A stretch of DNA of 64,000 nucleotides from Bradyrhizobium sp. NAS80.1 (GCF_001908205.1 NZ_LGHL01000065.1:21259-85258); one strand, 5' to 3'; positions 15,680 to 24,627 are shown, counted from the first letter of the stretch. Translations and numbers: made by a program. The notes: generated from the letters alone by a model not told the origin.

Positions 15680-16021
15680 ATGATCGAACCGAAGCTCGAA
15701 GTTCCGGCCGAACTGCGCGACCTGGCCGAGAAGACGATCGACCAGGCGGAAAAGGCATTCGGCATGTTTTTCGAGGCCGCCACCAAATCGATGTCGTCCG
15801 TTCCGGGCTCCAGCACAGAGGTGTCGAAGCAGGCGCTTGCTTTCACCGAGCAGAACATGAAGTCGGCGTTCGAGCATGCACGCAAGCTTGTTCATGCCAC
15901 CGACCTTCAGGAAGCGATGCGAATCCAGTCCGATTTCCTGCGCAGTCAGTTCACCAGTGCCGGGGACCACATGCGCCAGATGACCGGCAATTTCATGCAA
16001 CCGGGCAAGGGCAAATCCTGA
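15680..16021 (+). CDS. Phasin family protein (PHA granule-associated)
   Basis: A 113-residue amphipathic helical protein of the phasin family, which coats polyhydroxyalkanoate granules. The central segment AEKTIDQAEKAFGMFFEAATKSM, later FTEQNMKSAFEHARKLVHATDLQEAMRIQSDFLRSQF, is the typical phasin helix pair. GGGAGGAG lies about 8 nt before the ATG, and an intrinsic terminator follows. A PHA synthase gene lies 46 kb away in the same window, in keeping with PHA storage. Confidence 0.9.
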   Translation: MIEPKLEVPAELRDLAEKTIDQAEKAFGMFFEAATKSMSSVPGSSTEVSKQALAFTEQNMKSAFEHARKLVHATDLQEAMRIQSDFLRSQFTSAGDHMRQMTGNFMQPGKGKS

Positions 16022-16163
16022 TTCATGGCGTGCGCGCCGCGTGCCTGCAAATTGATCTTGTGTGGGGTGGCGATCCGCACTTCGGTGCTGGCGCGCATCC
16101 ATGATGGAAGGCTGCGCGCCGCACCGAATGGTTTCCATTCGCCGTCCATCATCCATTCTACTG

Positions 16164-16191
16164 ATCCCTGCCGGTCCTCCGGCAGGGATTT
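16164..16191 (+). terminator. Intrinsic terminator downstream of the phasin gene
   Basis: Perfect 11-bp stem ATCCCTGCCGG against CCGGCAGGGAT with a TCCT loop, followed by TT and T-rich sequence. It lies 143 nt after the phasin stop codon, so the phasin transcript has a long 3' region. Confidence 0.65.
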
Positions 16192-16227
16192 GCACTTTGT
16201 GGCGGGTATCGCGATGGGCCGGTGGCC

Positions 16228-16548
16228 CTACGGACGCAGCGATCCGATATAGGCCGCGATATCGGCGGCTTCGATCCGGCTCAGGGGAAAGTTCGGCATC
16301 TTCGGATGCGGGTCGAGCAGGAAGAAAGCGAGCCTCTCCGGACTGAAGTCCAGCGTGCCCGCAACCGAAGCAAAGGAGGGGACGTCGGCGCTCGCCGCGG
16401 TCTGGCCACTGGCCACGACATGGCAGCTCGCACACCAGCGCTTGGCGAGGTCGGCTCCGTGATTGGCATCGGCGGCGAGAGCGCACGACGTGCCGAAGCT
16501 CGAGACTACGGCAAGCGGAAGGCAAATTCGTTTCAAATGCCGGTGCAT
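16228..16548 (-). CDS. Small class I cytochrome c
   Basis: A 106-residue periplasmic monohaem cytochrome. Signal peptide ICLPLAVVSSFGTSCALA is followed by haem-binding CASCH at residues 39-43; Met84 in PKMPNFPLS is the likely sixth ligand. AAGGA precedes the ATG at 16548. It resembles small electron carriers of the c-552/SoxX-like type. The SoxCD pair lies 3 kb away but is not in the same operon, so its redox partner is not evident. Confidence 0.85.
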   Translation of the reverse strand: MHRHLKRICLPLAVVSSFGTSCALAADANHGADLAKRWCASCHVVASGQTAASADVPSFASVAGTLDFSPERLAFFLLDPHPKMPNFPLSRIEAADIAAYIGSLRP

Positions 16549-16709
16549 CAGGCATCCTTCCTGCGCTCGCTTGCGGCTCATCCGCAGCACGATCCTGGAA
16601 ATTGGGAGAGATCGATGCGGGCGATGACCGACCGCAGCAGCCTTCGGGTCGAACGATAGAGATGCCGCACGAATCCCGGCGTCCTCGCGGCGGGCAGGCC
16701 AAGGCTCCT

Positions 16710-16754
16710 CGTATCAAGGCTTGCCGTATCAAGGTTTTTCGTATCAAGGCTTTC
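16710..16754. repeat. Three tandem 15-bp repeats
   Basis: CGTATCAAGGCTTGC, CGTATCAAGGTTTTT and CGTATCAAGGCTTTC follow head to tail. The first ten bases are identical in all three. They lie between the cytochrome and hydrolase genes, in the 299-nt gap 16549-16847 that has no gene. Copies may bind a regulator or be simple slippage products. Confidence 0.8.
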
Positions 16755-16847
16755 GATATAGTGCGACACGTGCCTCTCCGAGCTTGTAAGGCCGTTGCTA
16801 TCATGGCTGGCCAGGAGCTGCCTTGATCTGCCGCAAAGGGTTCCCGG

Positions 16848-17678
16848 CTAATAGTCTCCGGGATTCGTGATCATCGGGCTTTTCGTATCGGCCGGCGCGA
16901 GCGCGCTGCTGGCACTGTCACGCAGGAAGCGGTCAAGCGTCGCCTGGATCTTCTGCTTGACCGCGTCGGGACCGCGGTCGCTCATATCGGTGTGCTGCGC
17001 GCCAGTGTGGACGATGTCGATGCCGAGAGCCTTGGCCTCTTCCGGCGTCGGCAGTACGCCGGGGTCAGTCTGGAAGTGCGGATCCTTGGAGCGGAACGAC
17101 AGGATCTTCAAGTTGTCGCTGAGCACGAAGGGCACACGGAGATTGTCGAGTGTGATTACCTTCGACACCATCTCCGGATGCTGATGGGCGACATACATCG
17201 ACACGTCGCCGCCGTTCGAATGGCCGACGAGGGTGATGTGGTCGTAGTCGGCGTTCTCTTGCCGGCTCTTCAGTATGCCCAGCACGTAAAGAATGTTGGC
17301 CTCGCAGCGCATATAGACCTCGCGCCGTCCGACATATTGTTGGCCGACATGGGTCATCAGCGGTGGATCGCTGGGCAGGTCCTGCTGGATGCTGGCAACG
17401 AGATAGCCGCGCGCGGCGAGCACGTTGGCGAGGAAGGAGTACTCGGTGGCCTTGACGGTGTTGCCGTTGCTGATGATGGCAAGGGGAAGCTTCCAAAGGC
17501 CGAGATTGGCTTTGGTCTCGTAATCGCGCCGCACGGAGATCTCGACCGAGATCGGCCGCTGACGCGAGGCGTCAAACAGGGTCAAAGTCTCATGGCGGAT
17601 CGCGAACCGGCTGACGACGAAATATTCGCCAACGCCGAGGACGCAGAGAAACGCCAGGATTGCAAACACCCTCTTCAT
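16848..17678 (-). CDS. Alpha/beta hydrolase (dienelactone hydrolase/esterase-like)
   Basis: A 276-residue exported or membrane-anchored alpha/beta hydrolase. The N-terminus (MKRVFAILAFLCVLGVGEYF) is a signal or anchor. The nucleophile elbow is GHSNGG (Ser about residue 158), and a C-terminal His is plausible in HTGAQHTDMS. Start at 17678 has GGGACGG upstream; a Met at 17696 would add six residues. Leftward, monocistronic. Substrate unknown. Confidence 0.8.
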   Translation of the reverse strand: MKRVFAILAFLCVLGVGEYFVVSRFAIRHETLTLFDASRQRPISVEISVRRDYETKANLGLWKLPLAIISNGNTVKATEYSFLANVLAARGYLVASIQQDLPSDPPLMTHVGQQYVGRREVYMRCEANILYVLGILKSRQENADYDHITLVGHSNGGDVSMYVAHQHPEMVSKVITLDNLRVPFVLSDNLKILSFRSKDPHFQTDPGVLPTPEEAKALGIDIVHTGAQHTDMSDRGPDAVKQKIQATLDRFLRDSASSALAPADTKSPMITNPGDY

Positions 17679-18074
17679 GGTTCCGTCCCAGATCACTTTT
17701 GACTGAACATGGTCATTTGGACTCGCGGATCGAGCGATCGTGAGCAGGTTGCGGGATTAAATTTAGGCAAGTCTGTGAGCAAGGTCCCAAATGGGCCGCA
17801 TGCCGGGCGATCGCGCGAAGGACAAGGGTTAGAGGCAGCCGGACCTGCCGCGATCGGGGCAGAGTCGGAAGGCGCTCGACAGTGTGAACAGGAAGCGCGG
17901 GCTGCGGCGCTCATGTCTGGCGCCTGGAAGCTCAGGGGGATGGCCACGCCGAGATCAACCTGGAGATCGTCCCACAGGAAGAACCGCGAGCCGGCTCCGG
18001 CCGATGTTAGCGACGGTAGTTACTGGCGGCCGAGCGCGCCCGCGTCGACGCCGCCCAGACCGCCGCGTATCCAG
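17679..18074. other. Intergenic stretch without a convincing gene
   Basis: About 400 nt between a leftward hydrolase and a leftward small membrane protein. Open frames on both strands here are arginine/proline-rich and lack ribosome sites. I see no hairpin or repeat worth naming. Confidence 0.4.
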
Positions 18075-18353
18075 TCAGGAGCGCCGGCGCGCCACCGCGA
18101 CGCCGAATAGGAAGGCCACGAAGAGACTGGCCAAGGGGGCCTCGCGCGTGATCGCCGCGACTGTCGAGAGTGGCCGGCCGGGCTTTCGCGCTTCCTCGAT
18201 CGCGACTGTGAGACGGCCGACGGCTGCATGCAAACCGCCGGCGACTTCGCCGATCGTGCGGGATACATCCGTCGCTGCATCGATGGCGCGCTCGGCCATA
18301 CCGGGTTGGGGAATGGGCTGCGGTATTTCCGTGCTCAAGCGCGCGATCTCCAC
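18075..18353 (-). CDS. Small protein with C-terminal membrane helix (ElaB/YqjD-like architecture)
   Basis: A helical protein whose C-terminus LASLFVAFLFGVAVARRRS is a single membrane helix capped by arginines, preceded by an amphipathic helix (IDAATDVSRTIGEVAGGLHAAVGRL). This is the layout of ElaB/YqjD/DUF883 proteins that sit on the inner membrane. The start is uncertain: a GTG at 18353 gives 92 residues, an ATG at 18299 gives 74. Neither has a strong ribosome site. The C-terminal half is the well-supported part. Confidence 0.5.
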   Translation of the reverse strand: MEIARLSTEIPQPIPQPGMAERAIDAATDVSRTIGEVAGGLHAAVGRLTVAIEEARKPGRPLSTVAAITREAPLASLFVAFLFGVAVARRRS

Positions 18354-18391
18354 GTCCAGACCACAGGTCAGACGACGTGATGGAGGCCGAC

Positions 18392-18456
18392 ACCTTTGGC
18401 TATCCGCGCGAGCGCTCGTTCTGAACAGCGGGTCTGACGACCTTTGGCTATCCGCG
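18392..18456. repeat. 17-bp direct repeat
   Basis: ACCTTTGGCTATCCGCG occurs exactly at 18392-18408 and again at 18440-18456. It lies upstream of the small membrane protein gene and of the divergent arginase gene, so it could be a paired regulator site or the product of a short duplication. Confidence 0.7.
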
Positions 18457-18609
18457 ACAGGCGCCGTGTTCTTACGGCGGGTGCCGGCCTTGGATGTGCA
18501 ATTCGGCGCGCGGGATTTTGTTCCGGCTGGGGGCGGAGCGATCCCCGTGCAACGACGGATGCGAATCTCTGCTAGGTTGGCTGAACCTTGCTGAACTCGG
18601 GAGGCAGCC

Positions 18610-19587
18610 GTGACCGATCGAACCATGGCGGATCGAGCCCGGCGCATCGCCTTACTGGGCGCGCCCATCGATATGGGAGCTTCGCAGCGCGGCACCCTGA
18701 TGGGCCCTGCGGCGCTGCGCACCGCCGGCCTCACGGCAGTGCTCGAAAGCCTGGATTTCGAAGTCGTCGACTATGGCGATCTCTCCGTGGCCGAGGTCAC
18801 AGACCTTGCTGACCGGCCGCCCGAAAAAGCCAATCACTACCGCGAAATCCAGCGCTGGACGCGCGTGCTCAGCCGCAGAGGCTATGAGATCGCGAAAACC
18901 GGCGCGCTCCCGATCTTTCTCGGCGGCGACCACACGCTGTCCATGGGCTCGGCCAATGCGATGGCGCGTCATTGGCAGGAACGCGGGCGCGAGCTGTTTG
19001 TGCTCTGGCTCGATGCGCATGCCGATTACAATACGCCGGAGACGACGATCACCGCGAACATGCACGGTATGTCGGCGGCGTTCCTGTGCGGCGAGCCGGG
19101 CCTTGACGGCCTGCTCGGCGACGATCCGCGCGCCTCGATCGACCCTGACAGGCTCGATCTGTTCGGCGCGCGTTCGATCGATAAGCTCGAGAAGGAGTTG
19201 ATGCGCACGCGCCGGATCAGGGTTGTCGACATGCGCCAGATCGACGAGTTCGGCGTTGCCGTTTTGATCCGGCGCGTCATCGAGCGGGTCAAGGCGAGCA
19301 ACGGCGTGCTGCATGTCAGCTTCGACGTCGATTTCCTCGATCCATGTGTGGCGCCGGGTGTCGGCACCACGGTGCCGGGCGGGGCGACCTATCGCGAGGC
19401 GCATTTGATCATGGAGCTGTTGCACGATTCCGGCGTGGTCGGATCGGTCGACATCGTCGAGCTCAATCCGTTTCTCGACGAGCGCGGCCGTACCGCGCGC
19501 ACCGCGGTCGAGCTGATCGGCAGCCTGTTCGGTCAGCAGATCACCGACCGGCCCACGCCAAGCAATGCCATCGCGCCGGGCGAGTGA
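18610..19587 (+). CDS. rocF: Arginase (ureohydrolase family)
   Basis: Binuclear manganese ureohydrolase, 325 residues. Metal ligands are present in GGDHTLSMGS, WLDAHADYNTPET and SFDVDFLDPCVAPGVGT, and the substrate loop NMHGMSAAFLCGE matches arginase more than agmatinase. It would split arginine to ornithine and urea in the cytosol. Start is a GTG at 18610 with GGGAGGC 5-6 nt upstream; an ATG lies five codons in. Monocistronic. Confidence 0.88.
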   Translation: MTDRTMADRARRIALLGAPIDMGASQRGTLMGPAALRTAGLTAVLESLDFEVVDYGDLSVAEVTDLADRPPEKANHYREIQRWTRVLSRRGYEIAKTGALPIFLGGDHTLSMGSANAMARHWQERGRELFVLWLDAHADYNTPETTITANMHGMSAAFLCGEPGLDGLLGDDPRASIDPDRLDLFGARSIDKLEKELMRTRRIRVVDMRQIDEFGVAVLIRRVIERVKASNGVLHVSFDVDFLDPCVAPGVGTTVPGGATYREAHLIMELLHDSGVVGSVDIVELNPFLDERGRTARTAVELIGSLFGQQITDRPTPSNAIAPGE

Positions 19588-19746
19588 AGCGCGAGCCGCT
19601 TGTGCATCGCAAAGAACGGAACTGCTGTCGGGCTGCCGGATTTAGATCAGTCCTGATCGAAATCGCCTGCTTTTGAAATAGCTGCGAATTGCAAATCCGC
19701 TTCGCGGAAGGTTTCATGCGGGTTGAGCTTCAGCCGAGGGCCCGCA

Positions 19747-21018
19747 ATGAGCAGCACGATCGACGCCGACGATGAATCCGCGCGAACAACCCGCCGTCGT
19801 TTCCTGCAGGGCGGCACCGCGATGGCGGGTGGTGCAGTGCTGGGCGCAAACGCCGCGGTCGCAGCGGAGACGGATAATCTTCCGCCTGCCGTCCCTGAAT
19901 GGATGAAAAGGCCGGGCGAGCCGATGGGAAGCCAGCCCTACGGCGCGCCGTCGCCATTCGAGAAGGGCGTCGTCAAGAACATCTCGAAGAATCTCAAGCA
20001 ATACATTTCCGCATCCGGTCGGACGCCATTGCAGGAGCTCGACGGCATCATCACGCCGAACGGCCTGTTCTACGAGCGGCATCATGGCGGCGTCCCGACC
20101 ATCGATCCGGCGCAGCACCGGCTGATGCTTCACGGCCTTGTCGAGCGTCCCCTGATCTTCAGCATGGACGATCTGCGCCGCTTCCCGTCGGAGTCGCGCA
20201 TCCACTTCCTCGAATGTTCCGGCAATCCGGGTTACACCAAGCCCTATGGCAAGACCGCATCAGACCTCGTCGGTCTCCTGAGCTGCGCGGAATGGACAGG
20301 CGTGAGCCTGAAGCTTGTGCTTCAGGAGGCCGGGCTGAAGCCGGAGGCCAGATGGGTCATTGCTGAAGGCGCCGACGCGGCAGCTCTGACCCGAAGCATC
20401 CCAATCGAGAAGTGTCTCGAGGACGCCATGCTGGTCTACAGCCAGAACGGCGAGCGGCTCCGCCCGCAGCAGGGCTATCCGCTAAGGCTGTTGCTGCCGG
20501 GCTTTGAAGGCAATATGAGCGTGAAATGGCTGCGCCGCCTGCACGTGACTGCGGAGCCGGCTTATTCGCGCGAGGAGACCTCGAAATACACCGACCTCTT
20601 GCCGGATGGCACGGCGCGGGAGTTTTCCTTCTACATGGAAGCGAAGTCGATCATCACGCATCCTTCGGGCGGTCAGCGCCTGAGCGGATACGGCTTCCAC
20701 GAGATCACCGGCATCGCCTGGAGTGGCCATGGCAAGATCAAGCGTGTCGAAGTATCGGTCGATGACGGCAAGAGCTGGCAGGAGGCGCGATTGCAGGAGC
20801 CGGTGCTGACGCGCGCCTTGACGCGTTTCCGACTGCCCTGGCGATGGGACGGCAAGCCCGCCGTGATTCAGAGCCGCGCCATCGACGAGACCGGCTATGT
20901 GCAGCCGACGTTGGCCGAGCTGCTTGCAGTACGTGGCGAGAATTATTTCTACCACAACAACGCGATCTGGCCCTGGCGCATCGCAGCCGATGGCGAGGTG
21001 ACAAATGCGCTGGCGTGA
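19747..21018 (+). CDS. soxC: Sulfite/sulfane dehydrogenase molybdoenzyme SoxC
   Basis: Molybdopterin subunit of the periplasmic SoxCD complex that oxidises sulfane sulfur or sulfite. 423 residues. The N-terminus has a twin-arginine signal (RRRFLQG at 16-22) for Tat export. The molybdenum-ligating cysteine is Cys157 in FLECSGNPG, and the C-terminal dimerisation domain follows (IKRVEVSVDDGKSWQEA). ATG at 19747 has GAGGG 7-8 nt upstream; an upstream TTG is less likely. Its stop overlaps the next gene by 14 bp. No soxXYZAB genes are in the window. Confidence 0.92.
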   Translation: MSSTIDADDESARTTRRRFLQGGTAMAGGAVLGANAAVAAETDNLPPAVPEWMKRPGEPMGSQPYGAPSPFEKGVVKNISKNLKQYISASGRTPLQELDGIITPNGLFYERHHGGVPTIDPAQHRLMLHGLVERPLIFSMDDLRRFPSESRIHFLECSGNPGYTKPYGKTASDLVGLLSCAEWTGVSLKLVLQEAGLKPEARWVIAEGADAAALTRSIPIEKCLEDAMLVYSQNGERLRPQQGYPLRLLLPGFEGNMSVKWLRRLHVTAEPAYSREETSKYTDLLPDGTAREFSFYMEAKSIITHPSGGQRLSGYGFHEITGIAWSGHGKIKRVEVSVDDGKSWQEARLQEPVLTRALTRFRLPWRWDGKPAVIQSRAIDETGYVQPTLAELLAVRGENYFYHNNAIWPWRIAADGEVTNALA

Positions 21019-21544
21019 GACTTGCTGCGTTGCCTTTACGATCCTGCTCGGTGCTTGGGCGAGCGGAGCGCAGGCGCAGAGTCCCTACGGCATCGGGCGG
21101 CCGGCGACGGCCGCCGAGATCGCGGGCTGGAATATCGATATCGGACGCTACGGCAGCAATCTCCCGACAGGAAGTGGTTCAGTCAGCCATGGACGCGAGG
21201 TGTTTGCCCAGCAATGTGCCTCATGCCATGGCGACAAAGGCGAGGGCGGATTGGGTGACCGGCTCGTCGGTGGTCAAGGCACGATCGGAACGACCAGACC
21301 TATCCGCACCGTTGGCAGCTATTGGCCCTATGCGCCGACATTGTTCGACTACATTCGCCGCGCCATGCCGCAGAACGCGCCGCAGTCGCTGAGCGATGAC
21401 GACGTCTATGCAGTGTCCGCCTATGTCCTGAACCTCAACGGGCTGGTGGAAGCGGATGCGACGCTCGATGCCAAATCGCTTGCGGGGGTCAGAATGCCGA
21501 ACCGGGACGGGTTCGTCGGCGATGCACGACCTGATGTGAAGTGA
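21005..21544 (+). CDS. soxD: Cytochrome c subunit SoxD
   Basis: Electron-accepting haem partner of SoxC, 179 residues. Signal peptide (FTILLGAWASGAQA) is followed by one haem site, CASCH at 71-75, in the sequence VFAQQCASCHGDKGEGG. A methionine ligand is likely in IRRAMPQNAP. Only one haem is present, whereas some SoxD proteins have two, so this is the short type. Overlap with soxC indicates translational coupling. Transfers electrons to the cytochrome pool in the periplasm. Confidence 0.9.
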   Translation: MRWRETCCVAFTILLGAWASGAQAQSPYGIGRPATAAEIAGWNIDIGRYGSNLPTGSGSVSHGREVFAQQCASCHGDKGEGGLGDRLVGGQGTIGTTRPIRTVGSYWPYAPTLFDYIRRAMPQNAPQSLSDDDVYAVSAYVLNLNGLVEADATLDAKSLAGVRMPNRDGFVGDARPDVK

Positions 21545-21644
21545 ATGCGCAGACGAGCGAGTTCCGCACGGTGGCTCGGAACCTGCTTGAACAAAAAGCG
21601 GAACTCGCGGGACGCATTTGAATTAACCCGCGAGAGGAAAAAGT

Positions 21645-21941
21645 GTGGGTTCTTCGATGGCAACTGATAGCTTCGCAAACTCCCTGTCCTCAGCGCTTCG
21701 CCATCCCGGCGTGATCGCGTTGATTGTGGCGGGCCTGACGATTGCTGCGATGTTGATCGTCGATCACGGGCCGTGGAGCCGCGCCAAGACACAGCCGGCT
21801 CATGTCGCGATGTATGCGACGACGGGTGAGGCTGCGCACGCGGTCGGCGCCAAGGTGCTTCCGACCGAGCCCAAATCGTCGATCGAGCCGGAGCGGCCGG
21901 GGCCAGAGACGTCCTCGACAGTCAATCCCGTGACGCCGTAG
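21645..21941 (+). CDS. Small membrane-anchored hypothetical protein
   Basis: A 98-residue protein with one membrane helix (IALIVAGLTIAAMLIV, residues about 24-39) and a proline/glutamate-rich periplasmic tail. A GTG at 21645 has AGAGG at 7 nt spacing; an ATG 12 nt later is the alternative. It follows soxD by 100 nt on the same strand. No family recognised. Confidence 0.6.
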   Translation: MGSSMATDSFANSLSSALRHPGVIALIVAGLTIAAMLIVDHGPWSRAKTQPAHVAMYATTGEAAHAVGAKVLPTEPKSSIEPERPGPETSSTVNPVTP

Positions 21942-21961
21942 CAGGCCTCAGCTCTTGGGTC

Positions 21962-23176
21962 TCAGCTCTTGCGCCCGTAGCTCAGAAGCCCGCCGCTCGT
22001 CTTCGGCGGATGCGCACGCAAGGCCTCCTCGTTCGGTTCGGTGCCCCAGCCAGGCCGGTCCGGAATGACCAAGTGGCCGTTCTGAATCTCAGGCTCGTGC
22101 GTGAAGAGCTCGCGGTCCCAGGCGAGACGATCGATATCGATCTCCATGATGCGCAGGTTCGGCACCGCGGCGCAGAAATGCGCGTTCATCATCGAGCAGA
22201 GATGACCGTAAAAATTGTGCGGAGCGACGTTGACCTCAAACGCTTCCGCGGCGGCGGCGATCTTCATCGATTGCCAAACCCCGTTCCAGGGCGTGTCGAT
22301 GATCGCGACGTCCATCGCCTGCTCATGGAAATAGGGTAGAAATTCCCGCAGGCCCAATAGCGTCTCGCAGGACGATATGGGATGCGGGCTCTGCCTGCGG
22401 ATATAGCCGAGTGCTTCCGGATTGAAACTGTCGATCTCGATCCAGAACATGTCGAGATCCGCGATGGTGCGCAGGATCTTCAGATAGCCTTCGGTCTTGG
22501 CGTTGAAGTTGCAGTCGAGCAGGATATCGACGTCGGGCCCCGCGCCGTCGCGGATTGCTTCGAGATGCATGCGCAGGTCGCGCAGGATCTTGCGATCGAT
22601 GTTGATTTCGGGCGCGAAAGGTGAACCGAAGCCGGGGCGCCAGCCGGTCAGCCTGCCGTCGTCATAGGAGAAGATGTTGGTCTTGAGCGCGGTGAACTTC
22701 TTCTCGCGCACCTCGCGTCCGATCGCCTTGACGCCGTCAAGGTTTTCGATCGGTGGCTTGTACCAGGACGGGTGATTGATCCGCCACGTCGCGCAATGCG
22801 ACCAGTAGACGCGGACGCGGTCGCGGATCTTGCCGCCGAGGAGTTCGTAGCAAGGCACGCCAAGGCACTTCGCCTTGGCATCGAGCAGCGCATTCTCGAT
22901 CGCGCCGAGCGCCTGCGCCACCACGCCGCCGGCGGCGGGACGCGTAGCCGCGAACAGTTCGGCATAGATGCGCTCATGCTGGAAGACGTTCTGCCCGATG
23001 ATCCGGGCTGACAGGCGCTGGATCGCAGCGCCAACGCCGGGCGAGCCGAAGCCCTCGTCGAACTCGCTCCAGCCGACGACGCCGTCTTCCGTCGTCAGCT
23101 TGACGAAGTGGTAGTTTCTCCAGCCGGCATCGCAGGCGAGGATTTCGAGGCTTGTTGCTTTTGACGATTTGGTCAT
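21962..23176 (-). CDS. Mandelate racemase/muconate lactonizing enzyme family protein
   Basis: Enolase-superfamily enzyme, 404 residues, that abstracts the alpha proton of a carboxylate, typically a sugar acid. Metal ligands fit D in LLDCNFNAKTEG, E in MFWIEIDSFNPE and E in ISSCETLLG; the base region KTNIFSYDDG and the His in VNVAPHNFYGHL are present. GGGAG precedes the ATG at 23176; 23 extra upstream codons are rejected. Leftward, monocistronic. The reaction (dehydration or epimerisation) cannot be told from the sequence. Confidence 0.88.
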   Translation of the reverse strand: MTKSSKATSLEILACDAGWRNYHFVKLTTEDGVVGWSEFDEGFGSPGVGAAIQRLSARIIGQNVFQHERIYAELFAATRPAAGGVVAQALGAIENALLDAKAKCLGVPCYELLGGKIRDRVRVYWSHCATWRINHPSWYKPPIENLDGVKAIGREVREKKFTALKTNIFSYDDGRLTGWRPGFGSPFAPEINIDRKILRDLRMHLEAIRDGAGPDVDILLDCNFNAKTEGYLKILRTIADLDMFWIEIDSFNPEALGYIRRQSPHPISSCETLLGLREFLPYFHEQAMDVAIIDTPWNGVWQSMKIAAAAEAFEVNVAPHNFYGHLCSMMNAHFCAAVPNLRIMEIDIDRLAWDRELFTHEPEIQNGHLVIPDRPGWGTEPNEEALRAHPPKTSGGLLSYGRKS

Positions 23177-23379
23177 ATCGCTCCCTGTCGTCCGGCTGTG
23201 CCTGTTTTTCTTATGGTCCGGTAGCAAGCCCGGCCCCGGCCGCAATTGTTAAGCTAACGGCACTGCGTCGTGAAGCCCGCCAAGATGCGGCTGGAAGCGC
23301 CATTCGGTCTTTTGCAGCGGAAAATTCCGTAGGATCCAGTGGGGATAGCCAATGACGGCACTATCGCCGGTCTAGCTAA

Positions 23380-24627
23380 TCAGCCGAACAAGGACGACCC
23401 GAGCAGGGCGAGGACGGCGAACGCCATCAGCGCGGTGCCGAGCCAGCCCAGCGCGATCAGCCATGAGCGAGCCCTGAAGCGGCCCATGATGGCGGCGCTC
23501 GAGACGATCAGCATCATCATCGCCATGAGGGGAACGGCGACGATGCCGTTGAGCACCGCGCTCCACACCAGCATGCGGATCGAGTCGATCCCGGTGAAGC
23601 CGAGACCGAAGCCGATGATGGTCGCTGCAGCGATGATAGTATAGAAGCCGACCGCCTTCTCGGGCTTGGCTTCCAGCGTAGCGCGCCAGCCGAAAATCTC
23701 CGCAACGCCGTAAGCCGCCGAGCCTGCCAGCACCGGGATCGCCAGGAGGCCGGTGCCGATGATGCCGAGCGCGAACAGCGCGAAGGTGAAGTCGCCGGCG
23801 AGCGGCCGCAGCGCTTCGGCGGCTTCCGTTGCCGAATTGATGTTGGTAACGCCATTTGCGTTCAGCACCGCCGCCGTGGTCAGGATGATGAAGAAGGCGA
23901 TGCAATTGGAGAGCAGCATGCCGACGATGGTGTCGGCCCTGATGCGCGCGATTTCGGGATCGCCGCCGCTCTGAAGATCGCGCAGCGGCTTGTCGCGCTT
24001 GCCCTGGTTCATCTCCTCGACCTCCTGCGAGGCTTGCCAGAAGAACAGATAGGGGCTGATGGTGGTGCCGAGCACGGCGACGACCATCATGAAATAGTCG
24101 GCGCTGACATTCGCCGTCGGCCACACCGCGGCGAGCAGCGCCGTGCCCCAGGGGATTTCCACGGTGAAGGCGGTCGCGACATAGGCGAACAGCGTCAGCG
24201 TCAGGAATTTCAGCACCGGCGCGTAGCGGCGGTAGGGCAGGAAGACCTGGAGCAGGGTCGAGCCGGCGGCGAAGATCAGCGCATGCTCGTGGTTGAGCCC
24301 GCCGATCACCAGCGAGAGCGATTCCGCCATTGCGGCGATGTCGGCGGCGATGTTGAAGGTGTTGGCTACGACCAGCAGCGAGACCAGCGTCATCACGATC
24401 CAGCGCGGCCCGAGCTGCATGACGTTGGCGGCGAGGCCCTTGCCGGTGACCCGGCCGATCCGCGCGCTCACGAGTTGAATCGCGATCATGAACGGCAGGG
24501 TCAGAAACACCGTCCACAGCAGCCCGAAGTCGAATTGCGCGCCGGCCTGCGAATAGGTGGCGATGCCCGACGGATCGTCGTCCGCCGCGCCGGTGATGAG
24601 GCCGGGACCAAGCCGCTGCAGCAGCAT
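23380..24627 (-). CDS. NRAMP-family divalent metal transporter (non-canonical)
   Basis: Polytopic inner-membrane transporter, 415 residues, related to NRAMP/MntH. The TM1 metal motif DDDPSG is at residues 16-21. In TM6, where MntH has the metal-binding Met of MPH, the sequence reads LGTTISPYLFFWQASQE, so that methionine is missing. This places it in an NRAMP-related side branch whose substrate may not be manganese or iron. The frame is open upstream of the ATG at 24627 for another 20-odd codons without a start. Leftward; no clear partner genes. Confidence 0.85.
   Translation of the reverse strand: MLLQRLGPGLITGAADDDPSGIATYSQAGAQFDFGLLWTVFLTLPFMIAIQLVSARIGRVTGKGLAANVMQLGPRWIVMTLVSLLVVANTFNIAADIAAMAESLSLVIGGLNHEHALIFAAGSTLLQVFLPYRRYAPVLKFLTLTLFAYVATAFTVEIPWGTALLAAVWPTANVSADYFMMVVAVLGTTISPYLFFWQASQEVEEMNQGKRDKPLRDLQSGGDPEIARIRADTIVGMLLSNCIAFFIILTTAAVLNANGVTNINSATEAAEALRPLAGDFTFALFALGIIGTGLLAIPVLAGSAAYGVAEIFGWRATLEAKPEKAVGFYTIIAAATIIGFGLGFTGIDSIRMLVWSAVLNGIVAVPLMAMMMLIVSSAAIMGRFRARSWLIALGWLGTALMAFAVLALLGSSLFG

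Noticed and set aside
21968..21990. tRNA-like string CCCGTAGCTCAGAAG
   Set aside because: It lies in the C-terminal coding region of the enolase-superfamily gene and no cloverleaf arms or CCA end follow.
22010..23011. Several plus-strand frames opposite the enolase-superfamily gene
   Set aside because: No start signals and low-complexity composition; the minus-strand gene has all metal ligands.
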